DNA of 64,000 bases from Cohnella panacarvi Gsoil 349. Its GTDB lineage: Bacteria; Bacillota; Bacilli; Paenibacillales; Paenibacillaceae. How positions within the stretch are numbered: the first letter of the stretch is position 1; every line of letters starts with the position of its first letter. Where the stretch lies: positions 3,952,338 to 4,016,337 of the forward strand of contig NZ_KI911563.1 of the NCBI RefSeq assembly GCF_000515335.1, read 5' to 3'. Below, piece after piece: positions 34,275-43,853 of the stretch. Position numbers and translations under genes: made by a program. The notes beneath the pieces are model-generated. The model was not told where the DNA came from. It searched no databases and was given only the letters and a program-made list of their open reading frames with translations.

Positions 34275-35774
34275 ATGCTGTGGACAGATTGGAATATAAA
34301 CTGGCGGGTCGTCGGAGCGAATCATAACGACGGCGACCGTGCCGATATGATCATTCGATTCGTGGACGCATCGTTCCAGAATCGCGGAGAGCTAATCTTG
34401 CATCCGCGACTGGACGATGCGCTTCGTGATTTATACGGGCGGGGTTCTTATAGCGGAAAGCCGGGAGAAGCGGTGTCGATGCCGACGTTAGGGCTCCTTC
34501 AGCAGCCTTATGCGTTGTTCGTGGGTTGCGAACGCGCGCCGATGTCGGAACAAGCGCTTCGGAACGTCGCGGGCACGATCGGCAACAAGCTGCTGGAGCT
34601 CAAGGCGGGCAGCGCCGACATCGTCGTGCCGGCGGGCCAGCCGGCAGCGTCGGCAAACGCGCTGATGGAAGGGCTGCTGCTTGGCCTGTATAGGCGCAAC
34701 AGTCTTGCCGTCGGCGGCCGGGAGCAAGCGAAGCTTGAGCGCGTAAGCTTCTTATTGGAAGAAGGGGCCGACATCGAGGCTTGGCAGATCGCCTTGCAGC
34801 GCGGGTACATAGCGGCGAACGCCGTCTGCTACGCCCGCGAGCTGACGAACGTGCCGAGCAACCGGCTGACGCCGGAGCTGCTGGCCGGAGAGGCCCGCGC
34901 TCTGTCCGAGCGGTACGGGTTCGATTGCACGATCTACGACGAGAAAACCGCCGCGGCCGAAGGGATGGGCGGATTGCTGGCCGTCGGCATGGGCAGCGTT
35001 AACCCTCCGCGCATGATCGTCCTTCGTTATGGCGGCGATCCGGGCAGCGGGCAATCGATCGGTCTGATCGGCAAAGGCATCACGTTCGATACCGGCGGCG
35101 TCTCGCTGAAGAAGGCCGAAGGCATGGAGGAGATGATCTCCGACATGGGCGGAGCGGCTGCCGTGCTGGGCGCCATGCGGGCTATCGGAGAGCTTAAGCC
35201 GAAGGTCAACGTCGTTATGGTCGTCCCCGCGGCGGAGAATATGCCTTCAGGCAGCGCGTTTAAGCCCGGCGACGTGCTGACGGCTTACGGCGGCCAGACC
35301 GTCGAAGTGCTGAATACGGACGCGGAAGGCCGCATCGTATTGGCCGACGGTGTCACGACGGCGATCCGATTTGGCGCGACGAAGTTGATCGACGTCGCGA
35401 CGTTGACCGGCGCGGTCATGCATGCGCTCGGCGATCTGGCGACGGGCGCGTTCACCAGCGACGAGAGCATGCTCGGCGACGTGCTGCAAGCAGCGAGCCG
35501 TGCGGGCGAATACGTCTGGCAACTGCCCCTGCATCCCGAGTACGACAGACTGCTCAAGAGCGACGTAGCCGACGTGAAGAACCACGGCGGATCTTGGGCG
35601 GGAGCGATCGCGGGCGCGCTGTTCGTGCGTCATTTTACCGAAGGAAAGCCTTGGGTTCATCTCGATATCGGCGGAACGGCGTGGATGTGGTCGGACCGCG
35701 GCTTCGAGAGCAAAGGCGGCACGGGCGTGATGGTTCGGACGCTGGCGGAGTATATACGCTTGTCCGCCGACTGA
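34275..35774 (+). CDS. Leucyl aminopeptidase family protein (M17)
   Basis: 499 residues. The C-terminal catalytic domain has GLIGKGITFDTGGVSLK (metal-binding Lys and Asp), VPAAENMPSGSAFKPGD and the M17 signature NTDAEGRIVLADG. It is a dinuclear metal exopeptidase that trims N-terminal residues from cytoplasmic peptides. The N-terminal domain is divergent, as usual. AAGGTGG lies 11 bases before the ATG. The MFS gene starts 28 bases downstream, so they may be co-transcribed. Confidence 0.92.
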   Translation: MLWTDWNINWRVVGANHNDGDRADMIIRFVDASFQNRGELILHPRLDDALRDLYGRGSYSGKPGEAVSMPTLGLLQQPYALFVGCERAPMSEQALRNVAGTIGNKLLELKAGSADIVVPAGQPAASANALMEGLLLGLYRRNSLAVGGREQAKLERVSFLLEEGADIEAWQIALQRGYIAANAVCYARELTNVPSNRLTPELLAGEARALSERYGFDCTIYDEKTAAAEGMGGLLAVGMGSVNPPRMIVLRYGGDPGSGQSIGLIGKGITFDTGGVSLKKAEGMEEMISDMGGAAAVLGAMRAIGELKPKVNVVMVVPAAENMPSGSAFKPGDVLTAYGGQTVEVLNTDAEGRIVLADGVTTAIRFGATKLIDVATLTGAVMHALGDLATGAFTSDESMLGDVLQAASRAGEYVWQLPLHPEYDRLLKSDVADVKNHGGSWAGAIAGALFVRHFTEGKPWVHLDIGGTAWMWSDRGFESKGGTGVMVRTLAEYIRLSAD

Positions 35775-35802
35775 CAACGGGCAACTTCATGGGGGAGCAG
35801 GA

Positions 35803-37080
35803 ATGAAACAATGGCTCGGAGGCTTGCGAAGGACGCTGACGGTACGGTCAAGCGAATCGGAAAGCCGGCGCAGCTTGCGGATGTCTTTGATCGAAGGCAT
35901 TCCAGCAAGCATCATCGGGAATTTATTGGGCGGTCCTTTGCAGACCGTCTATTTGACTTACTTGGGTTTCACGGCGTTCCATATCGGCATCGTCATGGCC
36001 ATTCCTTATTTGGCGTTGCTCGTGCAGGTGTTCATTGCCTTCGCCATGCAGAAGTGGCGCAATCGCCGGTTATATATGACGTTGTTCGCCACCGTCAACC
36101 GGGCGTTGTGGGTCGGAACGGGCCTTATTCCGCTTTTTTTCCCGGATGACGCGTGGACGCCCGTATATATTGCGCTGTGGCTGATCTCGCAGATTGCGGC
36201 GCAAGCCGCCGGCGTCATCTGGACGACGCTTATGGCGGACGTCGTCCCCGCGCCGGTTCGCGGCAAATATTTCGGCATTCGCAACACGATCCATTGGTTC
36301 GTCGTGAGCGTCACGCTGCTCGTCGGAGGCCAAATCATGGAATGGCTGCCGGGAGCTCGCGGGTTCACCGTGTTGTTCGCGGTCAGCGCCGCTTGCGTCG
36401 TCTGGAACAGCTGGACGCTGTCCCGTCATCCGAATCCGTCGTTCCGACCGTCGGAGAGCGGGCGTTCGCTCCGAATGCTGTCGCGTCCGTTCGCAGACCG
36501 CAGGTTCCGCTCGGCAACGATATTCATCTCGGCATTCCTTCTGCTGCAAAATGTCGTCGTGCCGCTATTCTCGTACGCGATGCTGGAAATCGTACGGTTA
36601 CGGACGAGCGAAGTGACGCTGATCATTATGCTGCAGAACATCGTGATGATGATCAGCTATTACTATTGGGGCGTTCTGAACAGCAGATTCGCGACAAGCA
36701 CGCTGTTGTTATGGACGTTCCCTTTGATCGCCGTCGCGTGCGTGCTCTGGGCGGGCATGGCGGTCATGCCCGCGCTTCTCGCGCTCGTGCTCGTCCATGC
36801 GGTGCTCGGCTTCGGCCTCGCGGGGTACAATCTGCTTGTCTTTAACTTCTTGATCGGGGACACGCCCTCGTCCGAGCGGCCGATCTACATCGCCGTCTTC
36901 TCCGCGCTTACGGGATTGGCGGGGTTCGTCGGGCCGACGCTCGGCGGTTACTTGTACGATCTTGCCGAGAGCGGGCCCGAGTGGCTGCGAAGCTACGGGA
37001 TTACGGCTTTCGCCGGTCTGAGCATGGTTGCTCTCGGCGCCTTGTTCGCCCCGTCCGTGTTCAAGCCTCGCGAGACATAG
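35803..37080 (+). CDS. MFS transporter
   Basis: 425 residues with about 12 hydrophobic segments. VPAPVRGKYFGIRNTIHWFV resembles the cytoplasmic loop motif of major facilitator proteins, and GFVGPTLGGYLYD is the helix 11 region. The substrate is not predictable; it is of the YfkF/multidrug or sugar-exporter-like type. The start follows GGGGGAGCAGGA. Confidence 0.87.
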   Translation: MKQWLGGLRRTLTVRSSESESRRSLRMSLIEGIPASIIGNLLGGPLQTVYLTYLGFTAFHIGIVMAIPYLALLVQVFIAFAMQKWRNRRLYMTLFATVNRALWVGTGLIPLFFPDDAWTPVYIALWLISQIAAQAAGVIWTTLMADVVPAPVRGKYFGIRNTIHWFVVSVTLLVGGQIMEWLPGARGFTVLFAVSAACVVWNSWTLSRHPNPSFRPSESGRSLRMLSRPFADRRFRSATIFISAFLLLQNVVVPLFSYAMLEIVRLRTSEVTLIIMLQNIVMMISYYYWGVLNSRFATSTLLLWTFPLIAVACVLWAGMAVMPALLALVLVHAVLGFGLAGYNLLVFNFLIGDTPSSERPIYIAVFSALTGLAGFVGPTLGGYLYDLAESGPEWLRSYGITAFAGLSMVALGALFAPSVFKPRET

Positions 37081-37143
37081 CTCGTTTCTTTATTGGCCGA
37101 TTAGCTGTACAATAATAAGGTATTCAATCGAGGCGATGGGGTG

Positions 37144-37425
37144 ATGGAAGTGGAATTGGTCGTAACGCCTTCCGCGCTGTCCTGCATCAAGAACGAATGG
37201 GGATTCGAGGACGGCGAGATGATTCGCGTGTTCGTCAGGTACGTCAGCGGAGCGGAAACTCCTTTTGCTTTCGGCATTACGAGAGATACGCCGATCGACG
37301 CGGCGGTGACGACGACAGCCGAGCCTTTAACGTTCTATATGGAAAGCAAGGACATCTGGTTTCTGAACGGCCGAAGCTTGAAGATCGATCGCTTAGGCGA
37401 GAACATCATTTTTATCATGACATAA
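37144..37425 (+). CDS. HesB/IscA-like protein lacking Fe-S cysteines (YneR type)
   Basis: 93 residues with the HesB beta fold (MEVELVVTPSALSCIKNEWG, IRVFVRYVSG, FYMESKDIWFL). A-type Fe-S carriers have C-x(~60)-CxC; here only one cysteine (SCIKNEW) exists and the CxC tail is absent, so it is unlikely to carry a cluster. ATG 37144 is chosen over GTG 37141. A TACAAT -10 element lies at 37107. Confidence 0.8.
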   Translation: MEVELVVTPSALSCIKNEWGFEDGEMIRVFVRYVSGAETPFAFGITRDTPIDAAVTTTAEPLTFYMESKDIWFLNGRSLKIDRLGENIIFIMT

Positions 37426-37533
37426 CGCCGGTTGGCAGATTGAGGTAGTAAACGTTACCGGTTTGTTGTAAACTAGTAATCATTATTCCAGAAACCGTAC
37501 AGGCCAGTGGAGACCAAAGGAGATTTACGGAAC

Positions 37534-38496
37534 ATGAGCGTACAAAGCAAGACAAGCCATTGCAAAATCGTGGATTGCACGGTCCGCGACGGAGGACTCG
37601 TTAATAACTGGGATTTCAGCGTGGAGTTCGTTCAAGATCTGTACGAATCCTTGAACGCGGCTGGCGTCGAGTACATGGAGATCGGCTATAAGAACTCCCC
37701 TAAGCTACTGAAGAGCGAAGGGAAGGAAGGCCCTTGGCGTTTCTTGGACGATTCGTTCCTGCGGGACGTCATCCAGAAGAAGAACACGAAGCTGTCCGCG
37801 CTCGTAGACGTGGGACGGGTAGACGAGGCTGACGTGCTGCCGCGCGGCGAATCGATGCTCGATCTGATTCGCGTCGCAACGTACGCCCGCGATACGGCCA
37901 AAGCGATCGAGCTCGGCACGCTGTTCCACGAACGCGGCTACGAGACGACGATCAACATTATGGCGCTGTCCAACGTCATGGATAACGAGCTTAACGAGTC
38001 GCTCGCGATGATCAACGACAGCCCGATCGACTACGTGTACATCGTCGATTCCTTCGGCAGCCTGGATCCGGACGACTTCCGCTACTTGGTCGAGAAGTTC
38101 GGCCGCGCGCTCAAAGGCAAGCGCCTCGGCGTTCATACGCACAACAACATGCAACTGGCGTTCGCGAACACGATGGCGGCCGCGCAGCTCGGCGTAGAGC
38201 TGCTCGACGCGTCGGTGTACGGCATGGGCCGCGCGGCCGGCAACACGCCGACCGAGCTCCTGCTCGCCAAGATCACGCGTCCGGAATACGATCTGCGTCC
38301 GGTGCTCGGCATGATCGAGAAGCATATGATCAAGCTTCGCGAGAAGGAAGAATGGGGCTACCTCATCCCGGACATGATCACCGGCATGCTGGACGAACAT
38401 CCGCGTTCGGCGATGGGCTGGCGCGCATCCGAGAAGCGCAACAACTTCGTTGACTTCTACGACAAGATGACGACGCCCGAAGTGTACAACAAGTAA
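37534..38496 (+). CDS. DRE-TIM metallolyase-like protein (aldolase catalytic domain)
   Basis: 320 residues. The barrel starts KIVDCTVRDGGLVNNWDFSV, a variant of the DRE (here VRD) motif. LSALVDVGR, VYIVDSFGSLDPDD and the metal-binding VHTHNNMQLAFANTMAA (HxH) follow, with GMGRAAGNTPTELLL. It is related to HMG-CoA lyase, isopropylmalate synthase and 4-hydroxy-2-oxovalerate aldolase. The substrate is unknown; many firmicutes have it as an orphan gene. AAAGGAGATTTACGGAAC precedes the ATG. Confidence 0.87.
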   Translation: MSVQSKTSHCKIVDCTVRDGGLVNNWDFSVEFVQDLYESLNAAGVEYMEIGYKNSPKLLKSEGKEGPWRFLDDSFLRDVIQKKNTKLSALVDVGRVDEADVLPRGESMLDLIRVATYARDTAKAIELGTLFHERGYETTINIMALSNVMDNELNESLAMINDSPIDYVYIVDSFGSLDPDDFRYLVEKFGRALKGKRLGVHTHNNMQLAFANTMAAAQLGVELLDASVYGMGRAAGNTPTELLLAKITRPEYDLRPVLGMIEKHMIKLREKEEWGYLIPDMITGMLDEHPRSAMGWRASEKRNNFVDFYDKMTTPEVYNK

Positions 38497-38507
38497 GTCG
38501 ACAATGA

Positions 38508-38546
38508 AGAGCTTGCCCCAGTTCATGGACTGAGGCAAGCTCTTTT
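38508..38546 (+). terminator. Terminator after the aldolase-like gene
   Basis: AGAGCTTGCC (38508-38517) pairs with GGCAAGCTCT (38534-38543), followed by TTTT. Confidence 0.88.
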
Positions 38547-38569
38547 GCTGAACATTGGAGGGATTAACG

Positions 38570-39178
38570 ATGTCCGAAATACGAAGCGCCGACATTATCG
38601 CAAGACTGCAAAGCCGCCAATCGTTGCCGCCTTTATCGCCGCAGCACGCCTGGCATCCGGGGCTTGCGAGAGATATAGCGGCTTTGTCGGAGGAGACGAT
38701 TGCCGGCAGCCTGCCGGACGGGAACCTTTCCGCGCCGGCATGGAAAGCCGCGCTGCATCTATGGAACGATGATTTGGAAGCGGCGCACGAGCTCGTTCAG
38801 GAGCTGCATTCGGTTACGGGATCGTCGTTGCACGGCATCGTGCACCGCCGCGAGGGAGACTACGATAACGCCCGGTACTGGTTCGTTCGCGCGGGCGACC
38901 ATCCGGCTTACCACGGCTTGCAATCGCGCGCCGTGCTGTTGCTCGCAAGCGAACCGATGCCTGCGGGCCAGATCGGTCAAGCGCTATCGGCCATGCGGGG
39001 TCAAGGCAGCTGGAATCCGTCGCTGCTTACGAATACGATCGAAATTCACGAGACGCGGACGAACCGCGATAACGATGCGGTCAGACTCCTGCTCGAGCAG
39101 CTACAACAACTGGAGCTCGAAGCGATGCTGCGCTTCATCGGCGGCCGAATCGACGCAGGGGACGACGTCCGCTTGTAG
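38570..39178 (+). CDS. Hypothetical protein, TPR-like
   Basis: 202 residues from MSEIRSADIIARLQSRQSLP. The core LHLWNDDLEAAHELVQELHS and GIVHRREGDYDNARYWFVRA resembles two helical-repeat (TPR-like) hairpins. No enzyme motif is seen. TTGGAGGG precedes the ATG. The gene converges with the MMPL exporter on the other strand, 6 bases away. Confidence 0.72.
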   Translation: MSEIRSADIIARLQSRQSLPPLSPQHAWHPGLARDIAALSEETIAGSLPDGNLSAPAWKAALHLWNDDLEAAHELVQELHSVTGSSLHGIVHRREGDYDNARYWFVRAGDHPAYHGLQSRAVLLLASEPMPAGQIGQALSAMRGQGSWNPSLLTNTIEIHETRTNRDNDAVRLLLEQLQQLELEAMLRFIGGRIDAGDDVRL

Positions 39179-39184
39179 TCGACG

Positions 39185-41656
39185 CTACCGTCTGCGCAGC
39201 GGTCCGAAGCCGCGTTCTCCGAACAGGAAGGCCAGCGCCGGGACGATGAGCGACATGAACAGCGTCGCGTACAATATTAAGCCGATCATCGTGCCGATGC
39301 CGATCTCCACGAGCGTGTCGACATCGGAGAAACCGAGCGCGCCGAACGTGCCGGCCATAATCGCGGCGGCGGAGACGATAACCCCGCCGGTCGTCGTCAT
39401 GGCTGTCTTCATCGCCTCGCGGACGTCGCTCCCTAGGCCGGACTCTTCCTTGTACCTGGACATCAGGAAGATGCTGTAGTCGACGCCAAGCGCAACGACG
39501 ACCATGAAGATGAAGAAAGATACCGTCCAGGACAAGCCGTCGAATCCGAGGATTCTCACGTACAGAAACTCCAGCAAGCCCATCGTGATCAGGTAGTTGA
39601 ATACGAGAGCGGCAAGCACGTATAGCGGCGCGATAATCGATCGCAGGAGCGCGACGAGCACGACGGCAATTCCGGCCAAGACGAGCGATGCCGTCCGGAC
39701 GAAGTCGTCGTACGATATGCCGCGCAGCTCGTTATACTTGGCCGATGCGCCGGAAGCGTAAACCCGAGGCTCGGGAATGACGGACAGCTCAAGACTGTCG
39801 CGCAATGCGGCCGTCAACTTATCGACGTTGTCCATCGTCTCCGTCGCGAACGGATTCGTGTTCATGACGATATCGATCTTCGTCGTTCGGCCGTCCGGCG
39901 ACATGTAGAACTGCAAGATCCGCTGCATCCCGGCTTTGATCGGATCGGACTCGGCGCGCGGCGGGGCGCTCGGGCTCTGCTCCAGCAAATCTTTCAAGTC
40001 GGCGATGTCCTCCGAAGCCTTCAATTGCTCGTTGAGGTAAGGAACGATGGCATCCATGATCGGCCTTATGGAAGGCACGATGCCGACAAGGCCTTGGCTG
40101 AACGTAACGGCGCGAAGCGCGATCGCTTGGAGACCTTGCACGAACTGCTTGTCGTCTTCCGATTGGTTCGCGTCCGCGGCAGAGTCGCTTGGCTTCGACC
40201 CCGATTGTCCGAGCGACAGCCTGGCGCCGAGAGGCCGGGTGGCGCTGCGCACCTCTCTGACGCCCTGGATAAGCGCAAGGTCGGAGCTTGCCTGCTCCAA
40301 CGCCGCGAACGCGGATGGGGTGCGCATCGACTCCGTTGACGTGACCGCCATCGTCAGCGGGAACACCTCTCCCGCCCCGAACGCTTGCTCGACCCGGTGA
40401 TAGCCGACGACGGAGCCTAAGGACGGATCTATCTCGGAGATATCGTCGAAGGAACGGTTGCCTTGATAGAGCAAAGTAACGGGGGTAAGCAATAGAACGG
40501 CCGTCAGCAGCACGATGACCGGCCGTTTCGAAGCCAGCCGCGCGGCGGCAGCCCATAGCTTGGAACGCCCGCGTGCGCCGGCCGCGCCGCTTCTCGGCCA
40601 CATCGGCCATAATAACGATCGGCCTAGCAAGAGGATGAGGGCCGGCGTCAGCGTCATCCCGGCAAGCAGCGTCACGAGCAGCCCGATGGCTACGCCCGCC
40701 GCGGATTTATATAGGCCGAATTGGGCGAAGCCGATCAGGAAGAACGCCGCGAACACCGTGCTCGCGGAATAGAATACGGTAGGCCCGACGCCGCGCAGCG
40801 TTCTGCGCATCGCATCGACCGGATCGCCGGCGGCTGCAAGCTCCTCGCGGTATCTCTGGATCATCAGGATGCAGTAGTCCGTACCCGCGCCGAACAAAAC
40901 GGCGATCAGGAACGATTCGGTGAAGCTCGTCACCGTTAATCCATAATCGGCCGCCTTGGCGATCAATCCGCGAGATACGACAACGCTGATCCCTATCGTA
41001 AGCAGCGGCACGAGAGGGGCGACGGGCGAACGGAAGACGATCAGCAGGATGGCTAGGACGAGCCCGATCGTGATGATTTCCGTACGCCGCAGGCCTTGGC
41101 GGGAAGAGTCCTGAAAATCCTGCGAGATGGCCGCGCTGCCCGTTAAATCGACATCGGCTCCATCCGGCGCGCCGTCAAGAAGCTGCTTGATTCCCGTCAA
41201 AGCCGTCTTGGTTGACTCGTCGAAATCGGAACCGGGCAAATAGACGACGGCGAGCATCGCCCGGCCGTCTTTGCTTATGAACCGCTCCGCGAGCTCAGGC
41301 TGGGTTTGCGCATCGAGCAGTCCGGCGATGTTCAGCTCCTCTTGGCGCGAAGAAATTTCATTCGTTACCTCGGTCATCCAGACTTTGTCGTCTGCGGTAA
41401 TGCCTTCTTGGCGCGACAGCACGATAACGGCGCTCGTTCGCGACTTCGAGGTCGGATCGATCTCTTGCAGCAGCTTGAGAGCTTGCGCGGATTCGGCATG
41501 CCTCGGTATGAAGTTCTGTTCGGTATGGCTTACGACGACGGACAAGCTAGGCAACGCCAACGCCGATACGCCCGCGGCCGCGATCCAACCCGCGAGCAGG
41601 ACGAGCCGCAGCCGAGACGTCCAGTCGATGAAGCGGTTCATCATCCGGTTGTTCAC
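39185..41656 (-). CDS. MMPL/RND-type membrane exporter (YdfJ-like)
   Basis: 823 residues with two halves, each with one helix, a large outer domain and five further helices. Typical stretches are FGAGTDYCILMIQRYREE and ALGVDYSIFLMSRYKEES, where the GxxxDY aspartates lie on the proton path. Family members export lipids or toxic compounds using the proton gradient. The GTG at 41656 has GGAG too close, while an ATG at 41644 has it 13 bases away; the start is therefore uncertain by four codons. A short gene lies 6 bases upstream. Confidence 0.92.
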   Translation of the reverse strand: MNNRMMNRFIDWTSRLRLVLLAGWIAAAGVSALALPSLSVVVSHTEQNFIPRHAESAQALKLLQEIDPTSKSRTSAVIVLSRQEGITADDKVWMTEVTNEISSRQEELNIAGLLDAQTQPELAERFISKDGRAMLAVVYLPGSDFDESTKTALTGIKQLLDGAPDGADVDLTGSAAISQDFQDSSRQGLRRTEIITIGLVLAILLIVFRSPVAPLVPLLTIGISVVVSRGLIAKAADYGLTVTSFTESFLIAVLFGAGTDYCILMIQRYREELAAAGDPVDAMRRTLRGVGPTVFYSASTVFAAFFLIGFAQFGLYKSAAGVAIGLLVTLLAGMTLTPALILLLGRSLLWPMWPRSGAAGARGRSKLWAAAARLASKRPVIVLLTAVLLLTPVTLLYQGNRSFDDISEIDPSLGSVVGYHRVEQAFGAGEVFPLTMAVTSTESMRTPSAFAALEQASSDLALIQGVREVRSATRPLGARLSLGQSGSKPSDSAADANQSEDDKQFVQGLQAIALRAVTFSQGLVGIVPSIRPIMDAIVPYLNEQLKASEDIADLKDLLEQSPSAPPRAESDPIKAGMQRILQFYMSPDGRTTKIDIVMNTNPFATETMDNVDKLTAALRDSLELSVIPEPRVYASGASAKYNELRGISYDDFVRTASLVLAGIAVVLVALLRSIIAPLYVLAALVFNYLITMGLLEFLYVRILGFDGLSWTVSFFIFMVVVALGVDYSIFLMSRYKEESGLGSDVREAMKTAMTTTGGVIVSAAAIMAGTFGALGFSDVDTLVEIGIGTMIGLILYATLFMSLIVPALAFLFGERGFGPLRRR

Positions 41657-41662
41657 GCTCCG

Positions 41663-41974
41663 TTAAGGCGTTCCGAATCCTTCGAGCGGACCTTCGCCTC
41701 GTATGTTGGCGGCATGGTGCCGCGAATTGGGATGGAAGTAGCCGCGGCCGGTCCAGCTAATGCCGTCCGCCGTCGTCGCGGCGACCGACACGCCGATGTC
41801 TTCGCTCTCCTCGAAGCGGCGCAATGCTTGCTCGTCCGAGACGCCGTCCAGCTCTATGTACCAATGCTTGGAGCCGTGCTCCGTTATAATGAACAGCTTA
41901 GCGCGCTCATAAGCAAGCGATCTGGCGTAAGATCCTTGCGATATCGTTATGTTCGCCAATTCAACCGTTTCCAC
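41663..41974 (-). CDS. Hypothetical protein
   Basis: 103 residues beginning at GTG (METVELANITISQGSYARSL). It contains AKLFIITEHGSKHWYIELDG, a two-strand pattern suggesting a small beta-rich domain, and no cysteine or signal peptide. AAAGGAGG lies 12 bases before the GTG. It sits 6 bases upstream of the MMPL exporter and is divergent from pxpBC. I do not recognise the family. Confidence 0.65.
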   Translation of the reverse strand: METVELANITISQGSYARSLAYERAKLFIITEHGSKHWYIELDGVSDEQALRRFEESEDIGVSVAATTADGISWTGRGYFHPNSRHHAANIRGEGPLEGFGTP

Positions 41975-42062
41975 TTGTGATCTGTTCCTCCTTTGCCGAT
42001 AAACTTAATTGTAACGCGTTAATGGAAAAGGTTGCAATCTCGAAGCGGAGAGGAGCGTTCGG

Positions 42063-43853
42063 ATGCAGGCTGCACAATGGATCGTACAACCGCTCGGCGA
42101 TCGCGCTTTCCTGCTTGCGTGGGGCGGAGCGGATATTTCGGCGCGGCAAGTCGCCGCCGTCGCGCGGCGCATCCGGAGGGCTGCCCCGGCGTGGCTGCAA
42201 GAGCTTGTGCCCGCCTATCGTTCGATTGCCGTACACATACATATGCGCTTCGCGGGTCTATCTCCCCTTCAGGCGTCGGAAGAGCTGCTTCGCGCGCTAG
42301 AAGTCTTCGATATCGCTCCCAAAGCAGCCGACACGAGGCTCGTGGAGCTGCTCGTGCGTTACGGAGGAGAGGACGGTCCGGACTTAGAGGCTTCCGCCTC
42401 GAGAAGCGGATTAACCGTCCCGCAGTTCATCGAGAAGCATTCGGAAGCCGAGTACGAAGTGGCTATGATCGGATTCGCTCCCGGATTTCCTTATTTGAGC
42501 GGGCTGCCCGCCGAGCTCTCGCAGCCAAGGCATGAGACGCCGAGGCTGAGCGTTCCTGCGGGAGCGGTCGGAATCGCCGGGGGACAAACCGGCGTCTATC
42601 CTGTAGCGTCGCCGGGCGGCTGGCAGATCATCGGCCGAACGACGGCAAAGCTGTTTCGGCCGGAGGACGGCGAACCGTTCCTGCTGGCATCAGGCGACCG
42701 CGTTAAATTCGTTCCTATAGAAGGTAGCGAGACCGAATCGGTTGCGTCGACCCGGCTGCCGGATGTCGAACCTACGGCAAGCGAACGCGCGGTTGCAAGG
42801 GGCCCGGCGGCGCTTGCCGTCGTGAAGCCCGGTATGCTGACGACCGTGCAGGATTTAGGCAGACCGGGCTGGCAAGCTTACGGAGTGTCGGTCGGAGGAG
42901 CCATGGACGCGATCGCCATGCGTGCGGCGAACATCCTCGTCGGCAACAAGGAAGAGGAAGCGGGATTGGAGATGACGTTGCTCGGTCCGACGTTGGACGT
43001 GGCGCAGGACTTGCTCGTAGCGATAAGCGGGGCGGACGTCGAGGCGTTCGCGAACGGCGAGCCGCTCCCGATGAATAAGCCGATCTTGCTGCGTAGCGGA
43101 ACGAAGTTGTCGTTCGGTCGCGTAACCGGCGGCTGCCGAGCTTATATGGCCGTCGCGGGCGGCATCGACGTTCCGCTCGAGATGGGCAGCAGAAGCGCAG
43201 ATCTGCGCGCGCGCATCGGAGGCGGAGGAGGATTGCCCTTGTCAACCGGAGACTCGCTTTGCGCAGGTCAGCCTACCGCGCTGTCGCTTGTGTTAGCCGA
43301 TACCCTGCTCCGCCGTGTTCGTTCCGACGGGCGCAGGTGGGGCACGGTGCCTTGGGCGGCAAGCTTACTCGGGCCGAAGCGTGCGCCGGAACGGCTATCC
43401 GAATGTCGTCTGCGCGTGCTCGTCGGCGCGGAATGGGAGACTTTCGGAGATCAAGCGCGGCGGACGCTGCTGGATTCAGCCTATCGGGTGGAAGCCTCGT
43501 CCGACCGTATGGGAATTCGTTTATCCGGGCCTGTCCTATCCAGGTTATCCGATACGGAGCTGCGGTCGCACGGGGTCGTGCCAGGCACGATACAAGTGCC
43601 GCAAAGCGGACAGCCGATCGTCCTCGCGCCGGGCTGTCAACCGACGGGAGGATATCCGAAGCTGGCGCACGTTATAACGGCGGATTTGCCGTTGCTCGCG
43701 CAGCTCGCCCCCGGGAGCATCGTAAGGTTCGAGCTGGCGAAGCTGGAGGATGCCGGGCGAGCAAGGGAAGAGCAGGGACGGGATATCGCCCTGCTCCAAG
43801 CGGGCGTCTTCGCGAAAGTTTGCGAGTTAGAGAATAGAGGTGTACGCGCGTGA
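42063..43853 (+). CDS. pxpBC: 5-oxoprolinase, fused PxpB-PxpC subunits (KipI-KipA)
   Basis: 596 residues. The N-terminal ~225 residues are PxpB/KipI (EVAMIGFAPGFPYLSGLP, RLSVPAGAVGIAGGQTGVYP). The C-terminal ~350 are PxpC/KipA (VVKPGMLTTVQDLGRPGWQ, YMAVAGGID, GYPKLAHVITADLPLLAQL). In most bacteria these are two genes; here they are one. With PxpA it forms the ATP-dependent enzyme that opens 5-oxoproline to glutamate. GAGAGGAGC lies upstream. The end overlaps pxpA by GTGA. Confidence 0.93.
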   Translation: MQAAQWIVQPLGDRAFLLAWGGADISARQVAAVARRIRRAAPAWLQELVPAYRSIAVHIHMRFAGLSPLQASEELLRALEVFDIAPKAADTRLVELLVRYGGEDGPDLEASASRSGLTVPQFIEKHSEAEYEVAMIGFAPGFPYLSGLPAELSQPRHETPRLSVPAGAVGIAGGQTGVYPVASPGGWQIIGRTTAKLFRPEDGEPFLLASGDRVKFVPIEGSETESVASTRLPDVEPTASERAVARGPAALAVVKPGMLTTVQDLGRPGWQAYGVSVGGAMDAIAMRAANILVGNKEEEAGLEMTLLGPTLDVAQDLLVAISGADVEAFANGEPLPMNKPILLRSGTKLSFGRVTGGCRAYMAVAGGIDVPLEMGSRSADLRARIGGGGGLPLSTGDSLCAGQPTALSLVLADTLLRRVRSDGRRWGTVPWAASLLGPKRAPERLSECRLRVLVGAEWETFGDQARRTLLDSAYRVEASSDRMGIRLSGPVLSRLSDTELRSHGVVPGTIQVPQSGQPIVLAPGCQPTGGYPKLAHVITADLPLLAQLAPGSIVRFELAKLEDAGRAREEQGRDIALLQAGVFAKVCELENRGVRA

